From the NCBI GenBank assembly GCA_041394885.1, contig JAWKHI010000051.1, positions 1 through 47,833 of the forward strand: DNA of 47,833 nucleotides, written 5' to 3'. The notes under the pieces were generated by a model that saw nothing but the letters and a program-made list of their open reading frames with translations, had not been told where the DNA came from and searched no databases. Source of the DNA: DSOI01 sp041394885 (lineage in GTDB: Bacteria; Acidobacteriota; Terriglobia; Bryobacterales; Bryobacteraceae). This document shows, piece by piece, positions 16,301 through 24,693 of this stretch. A program made the position numbers and the translations under genes. Position 1 is the stretch's first letter, and the number at the start of each line of letters is the position of its first letter.

Positions 16301-16601
16301 CGTGGACGAGTGGTTCGATCGCGCCGCGTTTCCGGAAGTGCCGCTGGGGGCCTACCGCTTTGGGAGTTCCGGGCGGAACATTCTGGATGGTCCTGGCACG
16401 ATCAACATCAATACGGGGCTGTCGCGCAGGTTCCGATTGCGGGAATCGCGAGCGGTGCAGTTCCGCTTCGAGACGCTGAACATGCCGAACCATCCGAACT
16501 TCAACCTTCCCGAGAACCGGGTGGATATCATCAGCGGCGGCACGATCACGCGGGCGAAGGACAACAGGACGATCAACCTCGGGCTGCGCTTCGAGTTCTA
16601 G
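13377..16601 (+). CDS. TonB-dependent receptor with carboxypeptidase-regulatory-like domain
   Basis: A 1074-residue outer-membrane receptor of the Oar-like type. After a signal peptide (to about residue 22) comes a carboxypeptidase-regulatory-like beta-sandwich, starting TVVGRVTDPSGAVVPG and ending near residue 105. A plug-like segment follows (DLPLDGRNFADLAYL), then a long barrel rich in aromatic residues, with the usual terminal strand ending INLGLRFEF. Such receptors are abundant in Solibacter-like genomes and are assumed to import oligosaccharides or peptides. The start ATG lies inside the palindrome CTTCATACATGAAG, so it may be partly structured. There is no adjacent susD-like gene. Substrate is unknown. 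Confidence 0.92.
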   Translation: MKPGVSLRGVVVLAFLGTALGQTPSGTVVGRVTDPSGAVVPGVAVQITHIDTNVGQKSFSNEAGEFTLPYLQPGRYRIEAASDGFRTYRREEFTLAVEQVLRIDIPLEVGATTETVTVTEELPALNTESGSRGEVATSKEITDLPLDGRNFADLAYLTGGVIPKGDGGDGSFAVNGGRADNFGFYVDGVNNTQRRNTGAVINPPIEGIQEFKVITSGFNAEYGRYAGGMMNVVTKSGSNRFHGSLYEFMRNDAFDATSYFDLTKSKLRRNQFGATLSGRVVLPKLYDGRDRTFFMFTWESLRVTDGKTQRGVVPEPEMMRGDFSKATDAAGRPLALRDVLANNAAFPGNQIPVSRLDPVSLAMAAYFPAPNIPGSVNNFIAQGNATTSNNNFGIKGDHRIGSRDRLTMSVFWRPNAVWDPVANSRSPLPVFGARNNTLDVLSYVGYVRPIGQTWFLDLKASFSRKTNNQRWPYSAERDWAGEIGFPGSTQNPVARGLPQFQATGYIILGPAYDLPKVWSFNNYQYTGAATKIHGTHTIKFGGDFLRMQYFSRNYGDTRGRLTFNGRFTRHTLADMMLGWPSSSRRQLDAAGPYHLVSNYSAYAQDDWKITPSLTLNLGVRYELMKQPREKFGAWAMFMPELGKVVISGRGNLSQEEFDKRISIVGSQNIAMASDVGLPPAITKTDYTNFGPRLGFAWRMFGNTRTVLRGGYGIFYGSSSLYRMDEYADTYPFSINETFSVSGSNPTLVTASNPFPSNRMNAPGGVTSSTGQQTVSPQSQYLQSWSLTLEREFARNTVIEVAYAGSKGTHLQRRYDINQPGREVENRTLRPYPAFNSIQIISDGSNSIYNSGAVTLRRRFNRQLTIRASYTFAKSIDESSNTGGTIQYNFSSAQDSRNLKGERGRSDFDIGHAFAGLVTWEMKFSRHVLLRNWQISATSTIYTGPPYTPRLGTFDYTNGGASRPDRIGKGTVARPTVDEWFDRAAFPEVPLGAYRFGSSGRNILDGPGTININTGLSRRFRLRESRAVQFRFETLNMPNHPNFNLPENRVDIISGGTITRAKDNRTINLGLRFEF

Positions 16602-16667
16602 GTCAGCCCGGCGTTCCAGTGCCTGACCGGCTCGTTTCCTGCGTGCTTTCGGATCGGCGAGCAAAAC

Positions 16668-16787
16668 GGTGGGTTTGTTTCCGCAGAATCCATTTCCGGT
16701 GGCTTTGTTTCCGCGAAACACGTTCCCGGTGGGTTCGTTCCTGCAAAACTCGTCTCCGGTGGGTTCGTTCCTGCAAATTCGCTTGTT
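16668..16787. repeat. Tandem repeat, four 30-bp units
   Basis: Four contiguous 30-bp units start at 16668, 16698, 16728 and 16758, each opening with the pattern GGTGGSTTYGTTYCYGCRRA and differing mostly in the last ten bases. A degraded further copy may lie just upstream. Because 30 is a multiple of three, several frames on both strands stay open and encode ten-residue repeats, for example NPPETSFAGT-like units on the minus strand. The array lies between genes and does not look like a CRISPR, since units abut without spacers. Confidence 0.85.
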
Positions 16788-16956
16788 CCGGGCGCGCTCC
16801 GTGCAGAGAAAGTCGACGGCATCGATAGCCTGGCCTATGCCGGCGGAGGTGGCGGCGAGGGAATTCCGGGAAATGTCATGCGCATGCGTGGCGTTCCGGC
16901 TGGGGACGGAATGGGGTTCTCGATGTTTCGACATTGCTACCTCCTGCCAAGAGGTT

Positions 16957-16984
16957 ATGCGAGCAAACGAGGATGCGAGCAAAC
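16957..16984. repeat. Short direct repeat, 16-bp period
   Basis: ATGCGAGCAAAC occurs at 16957-16968 and again at 16973-16984, separated by GAGG. Its role is unknown and it could be chance or a binding site. Confidence 0.5.
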
Positions 16985-17561
16985 CCGATTCCCGGAAGCG
17001 GCTGGCGGCATGAGACTTACGCTATTTTCGATATGCGAGATCGGGCTTCCCCGTTATGGGCGCCGAGGGCATCCGGGACGGCCACGTGGTTGGAGGCGGG
17101 CTCCGCACGCGCGGTGCGGATGGCGGCGACGGCGCCGGACTTGGCGGTGATATCAGCGGTGTAGGCAAGGGGATTGAGAGGTCAGTGACAGCCCCGCTCA
17201 CCGCTAGGGGTGATGCCCAGGCGTCGCGGCCCGCTCGTTGGTGCAAAACGGAACCTCTTGCTGCTCTAGCCCTCGTCGTCAGCCCGTCCCCATATGCGAA
17301 TCCTACGCCCAAACATTGTCGTTGAGAGGTGTCTCGACGATTTCAGTTCCAACTTGACATTCAGCGGCGAACCCGACTTCAGTAGGGATCCAACCTTGGC
17401 TGCTAGAGGCACCCATTATGAATTTTTGAAACGATCCAAAGTCGTGCCAGGAGACTTATCAACGGGCGATTCATTTTGTTCCCGAAACGGACTCGGATCC
17501 GGACCGCGAATTTGCCCCGGCCACACGGCGGGAGCGGCACGGCGCTCGCGCTGGTTCGCTT

Positions 17562-17687
17562 GGGCTCTGGGCCGTGCGCGTGAAGACGCCGGAGACGCTG
17601 GAGCCGGGCGACATGCCCTTGCGGGTCGACGTCAACGGCGCGGTTCGCGTGGAGAAAGTCCTGCGACGGATTCGAGCACGGCCGTGA
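17562..17687 (+). pseudogene. Remnant of a TIGR03437-like C-terminal domain
   Basis: The frame reads GLWAVRVKTPETLEPGDMPL, then RVDVNGAVRVE, ending at a TGA. This resembles the C-terminal 'Solibacter usitatus' domain (TIGR03437), whose members have a GLYQVNVxVP-x-G-x-xAGxxP-xxxxVNG pattern. No body of a protein is found upstream in the same frame, so it is best read as a relic. The match rests on a short segment and could be wrong. Confidence 0.4.
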
Positions 17688-17708
17688 ATCCGCGGTCTAA
17701 TAGTCGGT

Positions 17709-18779
17709 ATGAAGCGTCGAACCTTCGGCCATGGGATTCTAGCCGGCGCCTTGGGCATTCCGGCTCCCGCACTCGCACGCAAGAACCTGCTCATGCATGT
17801 GGGCGGGGACTATCACAGCGTCGCCGGAGGGCGGAGCGCCGACATGACAGCGAAGGCCAATCTCGAATACAACCTTCGCCACGGCGTGAAGCACCTGACG
17901 ATCCACGTGGGGGACCGCGACGGTGGTTGGGATCTCGATGATCTGAAGCGCATGCGGGACAACTGCGATCGCCGCGGAGTCACGTTTGAGGCGATCCGGA
18001 TGGACCCGACCTATATCAAGATGCCCAATGGCGACGCGCGTGAACGCCAGCTCGACGTGATCACGGGGAACATCCGGAAGGCGGGCCAGGTGGGTGTAAA
18101 GGTCATTACCCATCACTGGACAGTTATCCCGATTCGCCGTAATCGCCGGACTCCTGGTCGAGGTGGATCCTCATACAACGGCTTCAAGCTGGAATCGAAC
18201 TGGAAGGATCTGCCACTAACCGATTCTGGCCGTGTCCGCTCGGACGAGTATTGGGAACGAATCACGCACTTTTTGCAGCGGGCAATTCCGGCGGCTCAGG
18301 AAGCGGACGTGCGGATGGCCTGCCATCCCTATGATCCTCCCGGATTGCCGTTCGGCTATCAGGGGGCCGACAACTGGGATTCCCCCTCGGTATTCGATGC
18401 CATCAAGCGGTATGAAGCGATAGTGGATTCACCCTACAACGGGTTCCAGCTCTGCCTGGGCACCGTCGCCGAGGGGCTGAAAGATCCGGGGACTGAGGTA
18501 ATGCCCATCGTGCGCTACCTTGCCGAGCGAGGCAAGATCCATCAGATCCATATGCGGAACATCAAGGGGGCTCTGGGCGAGTTCGAGGAGGTCTATCCAG
18601 ATGAGGGCGTGATGGATTTTCTTGCTGTGCTGCGAATCCTGCGCGACCACCAATTTGCTTATTCGATCTGCCCGGATCATATGCCCATCCATCCCGATGA
18701 CGCCGGCGGGTTGCAGGCGTTTGCGTTCGGGTATGGGTACATTGGGGCGCTGATCCAGGCCGTGAACGCGGAGGTCTGA
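17709..18779 (+). CDS. Mannonate-dehydratase-like TIM-barrel protein with Tat-type leader
   Basis: A 356-residue protein related to mannonate dehydratase (UxuA) and the xylose-isomerase-like TIM barrel fold. The N-terminus MKRRTFGHGILAGALG carries a twin arginine and a hydrophobic stretch, so export is likely. Conserved parts are MACHPYDPP, NGFQLCLGTVAEG, IHQIHMRNIKG and a C-terminal CPDHMPIHPDD, where the Cys, His and Asp residues bind metal in UxuA. The usual cytoplasmic enzyme lacks a leader, so either a periplasmic dehydratase/epimerase or a non-catalytic relative is possible. The following TPR gene starts one base after its stop and shares a GGAGG box. Start codon choice is supported by the leader. 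Confidence 0.85.
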   Translation: MKRRTFGHGILAGALGIPAPALARKNLLMHVGGDYHSVAGGRSADMTAKANLEYNLRHGVKHLTIHVGDRDGGWDLDDLKRMRDNCDRRGVTFEAIRMDPTYIKMPNGDARERQLDVITGNIRKAGQVGVKVITHHWTVIPIRRNRRTPGRGGSSYNGFKLESNWKDLPLTDSGRVRSDEYWERITHFLQRAIPAAQEADVRMACHPYDPPGLPFGYQGADNWDSPSVFDAIKRYEAIVDSPYNGFQLCLGTVAEGLKDPGTEVMPIVRYLAERGKIHQIHMRNIKGALGEFEEVYPDEGVMDFLAVLRILRDHQFAYSICPDHMPIHPDDAGGLQAFAFGYGYIGALIQAVNAEV

Positions 18780-18780
18780 C

Positions 18781-19248
18781 TTGTTCGCCGTGATGCTGGC
18801 GCTGTTGGCGTTTCAAGCCGATCCGCGGCTGGAGCGGCATACCCAAAGCCTTGCTTCGCAGCAGTTCGGCGAAGCCGAGGCGATCCTCGAGCAACTCGCC
18901 GCCGAACAGCCCCGGGAACCTGCGTATCGCGAGCGGTTGGGACTGCTGCTGTTGCGCCGGGGAGCGTTGGCGGAAGCCCGTGTGCATCTGGACCAAGCCG
19001 TGGGCCTCCAGCCCGAGGCTCCCGGACCTCGCCTGGCCCTGGCGCGCGTCTTGTGGCTGCTGAACGAGCGCCCCCGTGCCGAAGCGCTGGTTGCCGAAGC
19101 CGGGCGGCTTCGGAATCAGGATGCGCGGGTCCACCGTGCGATAGCGGCCTTCTGGCGGCAGGCTGGCGATGGCAAGCGCGCCTATCACGGTGACAACGAA
19201 ATGCACGTCACTGGTGTACGGATGCGTGGACCACCAAGGTCCGCCTGA
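18781..19248 (+). CDS. Tetratricopeptide-repeat protein, probably truncated
   Basis: A TTG start with GGAGG upstream gives 155 residues; an ATG four codons later is an alternative. A short leader (FAVMLALLAFQ) is followed by three to four TPR-like helices, such as AYRERLGLLLLRRGALAEAR and LALARVLWLLNERPRAEALV. After about residue 134 (FWRQAGDGKRA) the sequence stops looking like TPR and ends in an unrelated tail, so the C-terminal part is probably lost. It follows the Tat-type TIM-barrel gene by one base and may once have served the same process. It may be a pseudogene. Confidence 0.6.
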   Translation: MFAVMLALLAFQADPRLERHTQSLASQQFGEAEAILEQLAAEQPREPAYRERLGLLLLRRGALAEARVHLDQAVGLQPEAPGPRLALARVLWLLNERPRAEALVAEAGRLRNQDARVHRAIAAFWRQAGDGKRAYHGDNEMHVTGVRMRGPPRSA

Positions 19249-19502
19249 GCAGTGCCACGGGCTACATTCTCGCATCCAGTCGGACCGCAGCAGGCAGGGC
19301 GGGCCTAGCCAGGGCAGAACTGACCGAACCAGCGCGCCGGGAGTCTTAGTCCGGACTTACGGAGAAGATATCACACCAGGCCAACGTAAGGTGTTTAATC
19401 GGGATTGATGTATACTGACCGAGCCCGCGAGACCCAAACCAAGACCCCGGTGCAGTGTGGAGCGGGAAGGAAACCTTGAGGAGAGCGTATGAAGAGGAGG
19501 AC

Positions 19503-19871
19503 ATGAAGGCGTTGGTTCGCGGTTCTACGAAGACATTAACCGCGGTGACATCGACGCGTTTATCGGGAAGCTAGCGGATGACTTCGTCGAGCATGAGGCC
19601 TTCCCGGGGATCCCGCCAACGAAGCAGGGTGTGGGCATGTTCTTCGAACAGCTTCGGAAGGCGTTCGCGGACTTTCGCATTGACGTGGAGGCGATTGTAG
19701 CCGAGAGGACATGGTGGTTGTCCGTGTCGCGATGACTGGCACACACGTCGGCGAGTTCATGGGCATCCCTCCGTCGGGCAAGGAGGTCCGGGTGCTGCGT
19801 GGTGCGACTGGACCCGGGTTCGCGACGGCAAGGCGGTGGAGCACTGGGGGTCAGCGACGCAAGCGCCTTGA
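19503..19871 (+). pseudogene. SnoaL-like/ester cyclase gene with three frameshifts
   Basis: A SnoaL-like polyketide cyclase-family protein is readable across three frames: MKALVR then RFYEDINRGDIDAFIGKLAD, EHEAFPGIPPTKQGV and AFADFRIDVEAIVAE; then DMVVVRVAMTGTHVGEFMG, IPPSGKEVRV; then TRVRDGKAVEHWGSATQAP and TGA. Each join needs one missing base, near 19520, 19705 and 19806. Intact members are about 120-130 residues, the length recovered here. Either the gene has decayed, or bases were lost in sequencing. Upstream, TATACT at 19411-19416 resembles a -10 box but has no good -35. Confidence 0.8.
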
Positions 19872-20389
19872 TGGCCTAGGCTCTCCTGCCCATCCTGAAA
19901 CGCGTTCCGGCGGTCCCACAGCGACCACGGTCGTTCCGGTGGAATTCGCGGAAGCTGCGTCCCTGATGCGGAGTCCGAGTTGCCTGTAACAGCGCGAGCG
20001 ATCCTGACGCGACGGGAGCTAACCAACGCAGGCGACATGGCGCAATGTCTACGACGCATCGGCCTCGTGAAATCGGCGTCGATCGCCAGGCCGATCACTC
20101 AAACGAATTTGCTACTCGTCTTTGACATCGATAGCTCTGCCGTCAGCCAATGCGGTGTTCGCCCAATTCATGGCCGATCCCGAACCTGCTGCCAATGAAA
20201 GACGCCGGCTTGAAAGCCCTCCGAAGGGCCGGATCGTCGACTAGCCGCAGCTCGCGCTCCCCACTGCTGAGTCCGCCGCCCGAGGGAAACCGGATCTTGC
20301 GAGAATTTGAAGAGCAGAATATGATGAACGATGCCGAGAACGGAAATCTCGGAGAAATGCTCTTAGGCAGTAGTGAGAAAGGGAATGCC
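19872..20389. other. Intergenic stretch with no recognised gene
   Basis: About 520 bases between two frame-damaged genes. I see only short open frames without family resemblance, and a GAGAAAGGGA box just before the next ATG. The codon pattern is irregular, as expected of degraded DNA. Confidence 0.5.
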
Positions 20390-20653
20390 ATGCCAACGAT
20401 CGTGGGCTATCACAACATTACAAAGGAGCGGATCACTGGCTCTCCTCCCGAAGCGCAAAGAGATCTTCGGTCCGCCTGGCGGACCAACATCCGAACCTTC
20501 GTCGATCCACAGAATCCGAATCGCGTGGCGGTGATGATGGACGTACCGGACATGGATGCTTTGATGGCGACGATGCAGACCGCGGCGGCCGCGGATGCGA
20601 TGGACCACGATGGCGTAGTGCCGGAGTCCTTGGTGTTCCTCGTCGAAGCTTGA
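20390..20653 (+). CDS. Small conserved protein with three compensating frameshifts
   Basis: The open frame gives 87 residues from ATG with GAGAAAGGGA upstream. The ends look like a known small conserved family (MPTIVGYHNI at the start, TNIRTFVDPQNPNRVAVMMD and SLVFLVEA at the end). The middle looks right only when read in the two other frames (GADHWLSS, then KRKEIFGPPGG). Three single-base losses near 20421, 20448 and 20483 would explain this and together restore the frame. The result is an ORF with about 20 scrambled residues in the centre. The function of the family is not known to me; it may be related to small alpha-beta monooxygenase-like folds. Confidence 0.6.
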   Translation: MPTIVGYHNITKERITGSPPEAQRDLRSAWRTNIRTFVDPQNPNRVAVMMDVPDMDALMATMQTAAAADAMDHDGVVPESLVFLVEA

Positions 20654-21220
20654 GTCGGTTTGCCACGTTCCTACAAACTGAAGCCGAATCATCCAGGCGG
20701 TAGATTGAGGCAGAGCGGGTACGGTGGGGTACTGCTGAGTGTTGAGCGCGGTGACCGAAGCGGCCGATCTTGAGAAAATCTTGACGGAAGTTCTGAGCCA
20801 GCGTCCAGAGATCGCACGAACGGGGCAGCACAGCGAACGAGCTCTTCTGCGTAGGACACTGATTTGCCGTCGACCGAATCCAGTGCGACGGCGACGCACT
20901 GTTCTGTGACGGGAACGGATTCACCGCCAGTCGCCGGCGTGCGGTGTCGCCCGAGGCTGGGTCAGAGTCGACTCGCCGGGGTCGAGGTTGTCCGGCGCCG
21001 GCATCCGACGAAGAAGCGTGCCAGTCACCCCCAGGAGAGACCGGAGCGGACGAAGCAAAAACAGGAGGTTGGCCCGGCGGGGAGGGGCCAGCGGCTCAAC
21101 TTCCCGTTCGCCGACCAGCCGGACCGGAAGCTACACAATCCCAACTGATCTCGGAACACAGGCAGCCGGGCCAAGCGCGGCCTGCACGTGGCGCTGCGTG
21201 CGGCGGCGGTGGTGCGTGCC
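20654..21220. other. Intergenic stretch with no recognised gene
   Basis: About 570 bases between a rightward small gene and the end of the leftward DUF1552 gene. Several short frames are open on the plus strand but are rich in Arg, Pro and Gly and resemble no family I know. No clear terminator was found. Confidence 0.5.
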
Positions 21221-22597
21221 TTACGCCTTCAGCTCCTCGATTTGCTTGGTCGCGATGCCGACGGGGCGATCGATGGGGACGCCGGCGCAGGTAAGCAGAG
21301 TACTGAGCAAATCGCCCTGATTCCCCTTGGTATCGGCGAAGAAACGTCCCGTTTTGATGGAACCGCCGCCCTTGCCGGCAATCACGAAGGGGAGGTTTTC
21401 GCGAGTGTGCTTGTTGCCATCCTCGAGCCCCGATCCCCACATCATGATGCAGTTGTCCAGAAGGGTGCCTTCTGCTTCGCGCAGGCCAGCCATCTTCTTC
21501 ACCATGTACGCAAACTGCGCAATGTTGAATTCAGTGATCAGGGCAATCTTGCGAACCTTTTCCGGATCGTAGTTGTGATGGGTGTTGGAGTGATGCTGGT
21601 CGTTGAAACCCAGTTCCGGATACGAGGCCCCGTTGGGGGTGGAGCCGATGTAGGTGCTGACCCGAGTGGTGTCGGTCTGAAACGCGAGTATGTTCAGGTC
21701 GCACATCACCTGCATGTACTCGCTCCGCTTTTCGCCCTCCGGAATCCGGATCTCGATGGGCGGCGAATCGGAGGCGCGACGCTTGCTGGGGCGGGCACCG
21801 GCTTTCTCCAAAGCGGCTTCCTGCTGGCGAGCCTCGATGGCCGCGATGCGCCGCTCCACCGAGCGCACGCTGTCGAGGTATTCATCGAGCTTGCGCTGGT
21901 CCGAGACGGGCAACGTCCGGCGGAGGTCTCGGGCGCCCCCCAGCACGATGTCCAACAAGCTGCGATCGAGCGCACTCAGAGGCGAAGACTCACGCGCGCC
22001 GCCACCCTGCTCCTGTTTATTGAACAAGCGATAGAGCACGTTGCGCGGATTGACCTCGGCGGGGACCGCCTGCGTGGGGGAACGGAAACTGCAGTGCGAG
22101 TAGTAACCCTCGTTCAGACCTTCCTGGTTCTCCTTCCAGGTTTGCGGCATGGTGGCCAATTCCAGCGAAGGCAGGGCCGTGAAGGCGCCCACGTGGTTGG
22201 CGGCAATCTGATCGGCGGAAATGGCGATATTGATCTCGTTCCGTTTTTCGGGAGACGGCAATGTCGCCGTGAGCCAGGTCGACAGTTCCAGTGCATGCGG
22301 CGCCCCATTGAAGGGCGCGATGGGGACGCCGGAAATCCCCTTCATCACAACACACTGATCGAGTACCGGGCGCAACGACTCCAGGGCCGGCGGCGGCGAC
22401 GAGATAAAACTCTCGGGACTGGCGGGCCAGAACTGATCCATGATGACGCCGTGGGGCATATACATGAATCCCAGTCGCACGGGCGGTTTGTAGGCCTTCC
22501 CCGTGGGGGCGCCGGCCCAGCCCAGAGAATCCATCAGCGGCAGGGCGAGGGAAACGCCCAACCCCTTCAGACAAGCCCGCCGGTTCATTCTGCTCAT
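21221..22597 (-). CDS. DUF1552 domain protein
   Basis: A 458-residue exported protein of the DUF1552 family, which is found almost always next to DUF1592 genes in Acidobacteriota, Planctomycetota and Myxococcota. The leader MNRRACLKGLGVSLALPLMD has a twin arginine. Conserved segments include LGFMYMPHGV, QCVVMKGISG, NPRNVLYRLF, RKLDEYLDSVRSVERRI and GNKHTRENLPFVIAGKGGG. Its ATG overlaps the DUF1592 stop (ATGA) and uses AAGGAGG located at the end of that gene. Unlike the two genes upstream it is fully intact. The biochemical function of the family is not established; it is related in fold to DUF1501 (sulfatase/phosphatase-like). Confidence 0.92.
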   Translation of the reverse strand: MSRMNRRACLKGLGVSLALPLMDSLGWAGAPTGKAYKPPVRLGFMYMPHGVIMDQFWPASPESFISSPPPALESLRPVLDQCVVMKGISGVPIAPFNGAPHALELSTWLTATLPSPEKRNEINIAISADQIAANHVGAFTALPSLELATMPQTWKENQEGLNEGYYSHCSFRSPTQAVPAEVNPRNVLYRLFNKQEQGGGARESSPLSALDRSLLDIVLGGARDLRRTLPVSDQRKLDEYLDSVRSVERRIAAIEARQQEAALEKAGARPSKRRASDSPPIEIRIPEGEKRSEYMQVMCDLNILAFQTDTTRVSTYIGSTPNGASYPELGFNDQHHSNTHHNYDPEKVRKIALITEFNIAQFAYMVKKMAGLREAEGTLLDNCIMMWGSGLEDGNKHTRENLPFVIAGKGGGSIKTGRFFADTKGNQGDLLSTLLTCAGVPIDRPVGIATKQIEELKA

Positions 22598-24554
22598 GGA
22601 GCCTCCTTCTGTCCTTCTATGCGCTTTACTTCGATGCGCCGGTGCGTAAAGGGGTAACTGGTAATGACCCCATTGATGATCGCCCGCATGCGGTACTCGT
22701 CGGCGGCGATCTCACTCATCAAGTCATCCATTACGATTTCGTCGTAGCCTTCCAACTTGCGGCCCAGGGCGTAGGCCAGGAGTTTCTCGGCCAGATTGCG
22801 GGCCACGTCGGCGTTTCGTCCGGCGATGATGGCTTTCAGATCCGCCGGGCCCGAGAAGCGTTTGGCGCCGGGAAGCTCACCGGCGGCATCGATGGGCTGG
22901 CCGTTGGTATCCCGTTCGCGCCATCGCCCGATGGCATCGAACTTCTCCAAACCGAACCCGATCGGGTCGAGGATCTGATGACAATTGGCGCAGACGGGAT
23001 TGGTGCGATGAAGTTCGGTCCGCTGCCGGACGGTGAGATTGGCCACCGCCGCCGGATCCTGCTTATCCAGGGCCGGGACGTCCGGCGGGGCGGCCGGCAC
23101 CTGTTGGCCGAGCACTTGTTCCAGCACCCACACGCCTCGCTTCACCGGACTGGTGCGATTGGGGAAAGAGGTGGCCGCAAGAATACCCGGCATGCCCAGC
23201 ACTCCTCCTCGATTGCCGTCGCTCAGCCGGACCTTGCGCATCTCGGGTCCTATGACCGTTTTCTCCAGACCGTAAATCGCCGCGAGGTCGCCATTCAGAT
23301 GGGTGTAATCGCTATCGACGAAACGGATGACGTTTTCGTTCTCCCGGACGATGCTCTCGAACAACAGACGGACTTCGTCATACATCGCCTGACGCATGGC
23401 GGGGGTCATCTGCGGAAACAGCACCGGATCGAAGACCTGGCGCTGCAAACCGCCGACATTCAGCCACTGGGCGCCGAAGCCGTCAAACAGAGCCCGAGAA
23501 CGAGGATCGTCGAGCAGGCGTTTTGTCTGTGCCTTCAGAACCGCGGGCTCGTGCAGTCTTCCGCGGTCGGCCAGAGCCATCAGTTCGTCGTCAGGCATGG
23601 TAGCCCACAGCAGATACGACAAACGCGAGGCGAGCTGGTAGTCGTCCAGCGGAACAATCCCGGTGCTCGACTCGGCTTCTCCGGCCGCCGGGGTAATGAA
23701 AAGGAACTGCGGCGAACGAGGACGGCCTTGAGCATCAAGTGAAGCGCCAGCGGCGGGTCAATTTATTGCGCCTGCCCAGGTCGAACGTGGCCACCAGGAC
23801 ATCCAGTTCCGATTCCGACGGTGGGCGCCGGTACGCTTTCGGGCAAGAGATCGGGCGACTTCGCGCGCCGATCGCCGGGGATCGCCCGCCGGCTTCGCAG
23901 ACGGGCCGAACAGCCGCTTCTCGACCTGGGTGCGCCGGCCGCCTGGCGGCGCCACCACATGGCGCAACACGTTTTCGGCGATGGTGAGATACTGCTCGAG
24001 TTGAAGCGGCGAGCGAATTGAGGTACCCTGGCCGCTGACTTCGTCTGGCAGTCCATCGGCGATGGAGGGATCGACACCGAAGAGATCCCGCAGAGTGTTG
24101 GCGTACTCGGTTTTGGTCAAGCGCCGGATGACAAATACTCCCGGATCCTTGTCGCTGAGGTACTTGAGCTTCGGCAGCCAATCGGCGAACATCCGGCGGT
24201 CGGCATCGCTTGGCTGGGGCGCGCCTTTGGCGGCATGTCATGCGCCTTCACTCGGGCGTCTGCCTTCTTCCACTGCTCGGTGAAGGCCGCGTGTCCTGGA
24301 GCCTTGAGTGCTGGGGAGAAATTCACCCCCGCCCGCGTGGGACGCCGATTCTGATGGCAGGCAATGCAATAGGTCTTGACGAAGGGCGTGACGCGGTCCC
24401 GAAAGGCCTGCTCGGCATCCGCCTTGAGGGCCTCGTGATTCTCGGCCAGCAAGCCGCAGGGCGAGGCTAAAAACAGGAACAGCCAGAGGCCCGTCGACAC
24501 CGGAATTTTCGAACTATGGCGGGTCACAGCCGCGGCTGGTTTGTGGGAGGACAT
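22594..24554 (-). pseudogene. DUF1592 domain protein (DUF1587/1592/1588/1585), frameshifted
   Basis: One gene is readable across frames. It has a signal segment, then the cytochrome-like YCIACHQNRR (CxxCH) motif, ADWLPKLKYL, RRLTKTEYANTLRDLFGVD, KAYRRPPSESELDVLVATFD, QFLFITPAAGE and the long intact C-terminal part with LASRLSYLLWATMPDDEL and RTNPVCANCHQILDPIGFGL (second CxxCH). Four single-base losses are needed, near 24224, 23842, 23760 and 23711. The last 340 residues are in one frame and overlap the DUF1552 start, so the pair is coupled. The family is thought to be a large periplasmic multi-domain protein with heme-like motifs; its role is unknown. Sequencing error could account for the breaks. 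Confidence 0.85.
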
Positions 24555-24693
24555 TCTCCGTGGGAAGTCTATCACGCTATGCCGGTTGCGCGGGCGCGAC
24601 AGGCCGCAACACCGTCGAAGGTCCGGGCATACGGAGCCTCTTTGCCTTGGGGGCGAGGGCAGTCCGCGGCGGGGTCGCCGAGCGGCTTGCGCA

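Larger units (their letters stand above)
16602..17708. other. Gene-poor region with repeats and gene remnants
   Basis: About 1.1 kb without a convincing complete gene. It begins with a weak 6-bp inverted repeat (GGTCAG/CTGACC) after the receptor gene, then holds a 30-bp tandem repeat, a 16-bp-period direct repeat and, near the right end, a fragment of a C-terminal domain. A minus-strand stretch around 17040-17200 reads as a short protein-like segment (SGAVAAIRTARAEPASNHV) that I could not assign. Confidence 0.6.

Noticed and set aside
16668..16787. CRISPR array
   Set aside because: Units abut with no spacers, only four copies, and no cas genes are present.
14277..16982. A 901-codon open frame on the minus strand
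   Set aside because: It is antisense to the TonB receptor gene, very rich in Arg, and resembles no family; it arises from the high-GC codon bias of the true gene.
21188..22657. A 489-codon open frame on the plus strand
   Set aside because: Antisense to the intact DUF1552 gene; no family resemblance.
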